From assembly GCA_944375715.1 (NCBI GenBank), contig CALWAP010000013.1:1-44832 (forward strand): 44,832 nucleotides of DNA, in the 5' to 3' direction. The notes below the pieces were generated by a model. The model worked only from the letters and a program-made list of their open reading frames with translations. It made no database searches and was not told the DNA's origin. The translations under genes were made by a program, and so were the position numbers. Source of the stretch: an uncultured Clostridia bacterium (GTDB taxonomy: Bacteria > Bacillota > Clostridia > Oscillospirales > Butyricicoccaceae). Below, in pieces: positions 44,182 through 44,832 of this stretch; position 1 is the stretch's first letter; each line of letters opens with the position of its first letter.

Positions 44182-44283
44182 TTGCACACCTCAATACTAA
44201 TTATGCGCCAACTAAAAATACATAGGTTTTCTTCAATAATTATATCGTATCCATGTAGCACCCGCAATCTCTTTTTCCAGGTG

Positions 44284-44312
44284 TTGCATTCTATATGCAC
44301 AAGTGTTATAAT
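44284..44312 (+). promoter_or_regulatory. Promoter of the HTH-DUF3990 gene
   Basis: TTGCAT (44284-44289) and TATAAT (44307-44312) have a 17-base spacer and lie 38 bases before the GTG start. The element contains the partly symmetric TGCATTCTATATGCA (44285-44299), a possible autoregulatory site between -35 and -10. Confidence 0.65.
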
Positions 44313-44350
44313 AATGAAAATCAAATGTTATATTTAAGGAGGTGAACCCT

Positions 44351-44832
44351 GTGAAAAGTTCGGATCAAATCAAAGAGATCCGCTCCCGTCTAAACCTCAG
44401 CCAATCTGAATTGGCCGAGAAGTTGGGTGTCAGCTTCGCCACAGTGAATCGCTGGGAAAAGGGACACTGTGAGCCGTCGCAGATTGCTGTCAACGCGATC
44501 AAAAACCTCTGTGCAGAAAACAACATCGACTTTTCTAAGTTGGAAGGTACTTCTATCATCACATCTGATGAAATCGTCACTCTTTATCACGGCTCCAAGT
44601 CTGGATTACATGGCCCTATTGCTCCCATCAGCCGGGACCGATGTGACTTTGGCAGAGGCTTTTACATGGGAACAGAGCGGATGCAGCCGCTCACATTGAT
44701 CTGTAACTATCCGGAGGGGAAACTTTACACCCTGCAAGCTGACTTGACCGGCCTCAAGATCCTTGATGTGGAGATCGGTTTGGATTGGGCACTGCTGATC
44801 GCCCTGAACCGAGGCAAGTTGGAATCGGTCAA
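44351..44832 (+). CDS. XRE HTH fused to DUF3990 (ADP-ribosyltransferase-like), 3' truncated by the window
   Basis: The frame is open from GTG 44351 to the window end (160 codons plus two bases); AAGGAGGTG precedes the start by 8 bases. Residues 5-60 form an XRE-type HTH (LNLSQSELAEKLGVSFATVNRWEKG). From residue 77 a DUF3990-type domain begins, TLYHGSKSGLHGPI then SRDRCDFGRGFYMGT, whose YHGS and GRGFYMGT blocks resemble ADP-ribosyltransferase motifs. The fusion suggests an autoregulated toxin-like or NAD-using enzyme. It is divergent from the kinase gene across 169 bases. Codon use is richer in GC than in the kinase. Confidence 0.8.
   Translation, partial: MKSSDQIKEIRSRLNLSQSELAEKLGVSFATVNRWEKGHCEPSQIAVNAIKNLCAENNIDFSKLEGTSIITSDEIVTLYHGSKSGLHGPIAPISRDRCDFGRGFYMGTERMQPLTLICNYPEGKLYTLQADLTGLKILDVEIGLDWALLIALNRGKLESV

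Overview
The window looks like a chromosomal segment of a Gram-positive anaerobe of the class Clostridia, probably a gut or rumen relative of the Oscillospiraceae/Lachnospiraceae. The evidence is GGAGG-type ribosome binding sites, TTGACA/TATAAT promoters, SLH-anchored surface proteins, FeoAB with its Cys-rich partner, KtrAB, and the Firmicutes-style blocks dprA-topA-trmFO and plsX-acpP-rnc. I cannot name the genus.

Layout. (1) Positions 1-8.6 kb are accessory DNA. An AT-rich defence island carries an N4-cytosine-type DNA methyltransferase with a C-terminal SNase-like domain, two MjaI-like restriction endonucleases (one intact, one split into two ATGA-coupled ORFs), a winged-helix-like regulator and a C-protein-like XRE regulator. 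Divergent from these is a compact Gabija-like pair (OLD-family nuclease plus UvrD-like helicase). A hairpin-rich, oriT-like stretch, a small acidic protein and a large serine recombinase follow, so the island is probably cargo near the right end of an integrative or mobilisable element. (2) 8.6-11.2 kb is the minus-strand feo iron-uptake locus, with two DtxR-type operator candidates. (3) 11.4-22.0 kb is a dense plus-strand housekeeping run: ktrB (apparently frameshifted), ktrA, a SpoU-type RNA methyltransferase, dprA, topA, trmFO, plsX, acpP, rnc and an Elp3-like radical SAM gene. (4) 22.2-30.9 kb is mixed: an M20 amidohydrolase, two small membrane proteins, tRNA-Pro(CGG), a zinc-macrodomain ADP-ribose hydrolase paired with an 8-oxoguanine glycosylase, guaB, a lipoprotein, rarA and a YccF-domain protein. 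(5) 31.2-39.2 kb holds two SLH surface proteins: an abundant-type S-layer-like protein with a 54-bp repeat tail, and a 2234-residue protein combining a phosphodiester-glycosidase (NAGPA) domain with a calcineurin-like phosphoesterase. (6) 39.4-42.7 kb encodes two minus-strand metallopeptidases, an M28 lipoprotein and a cytosolic M42 enzyme. (7) From about 43 kb the DNA is accessory again: a Ser/Thr kinase, and divergent from it an HTH-DUF3990 (ADP-ribosyltransferase-like) gene cut by the window end.

Most notable observations. The kinase ends in ...SDDELPF, nearly identical to the C-terminal tip of bacterial single-stranded DNA-binding protein (SSB), and sits next to an HTH-ART-like gene; this is the best candidate for an undescribed defence or stress module. 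The restriction-modification locus is also unusual: duplicated and split MjaI-like nucleases, a methyltransferase with a degenerate-looking SNase tail, and a Gabija-like pair placed back to back with it. Family assignments are from motif recognition in the translated sequence only; no database search was possible.
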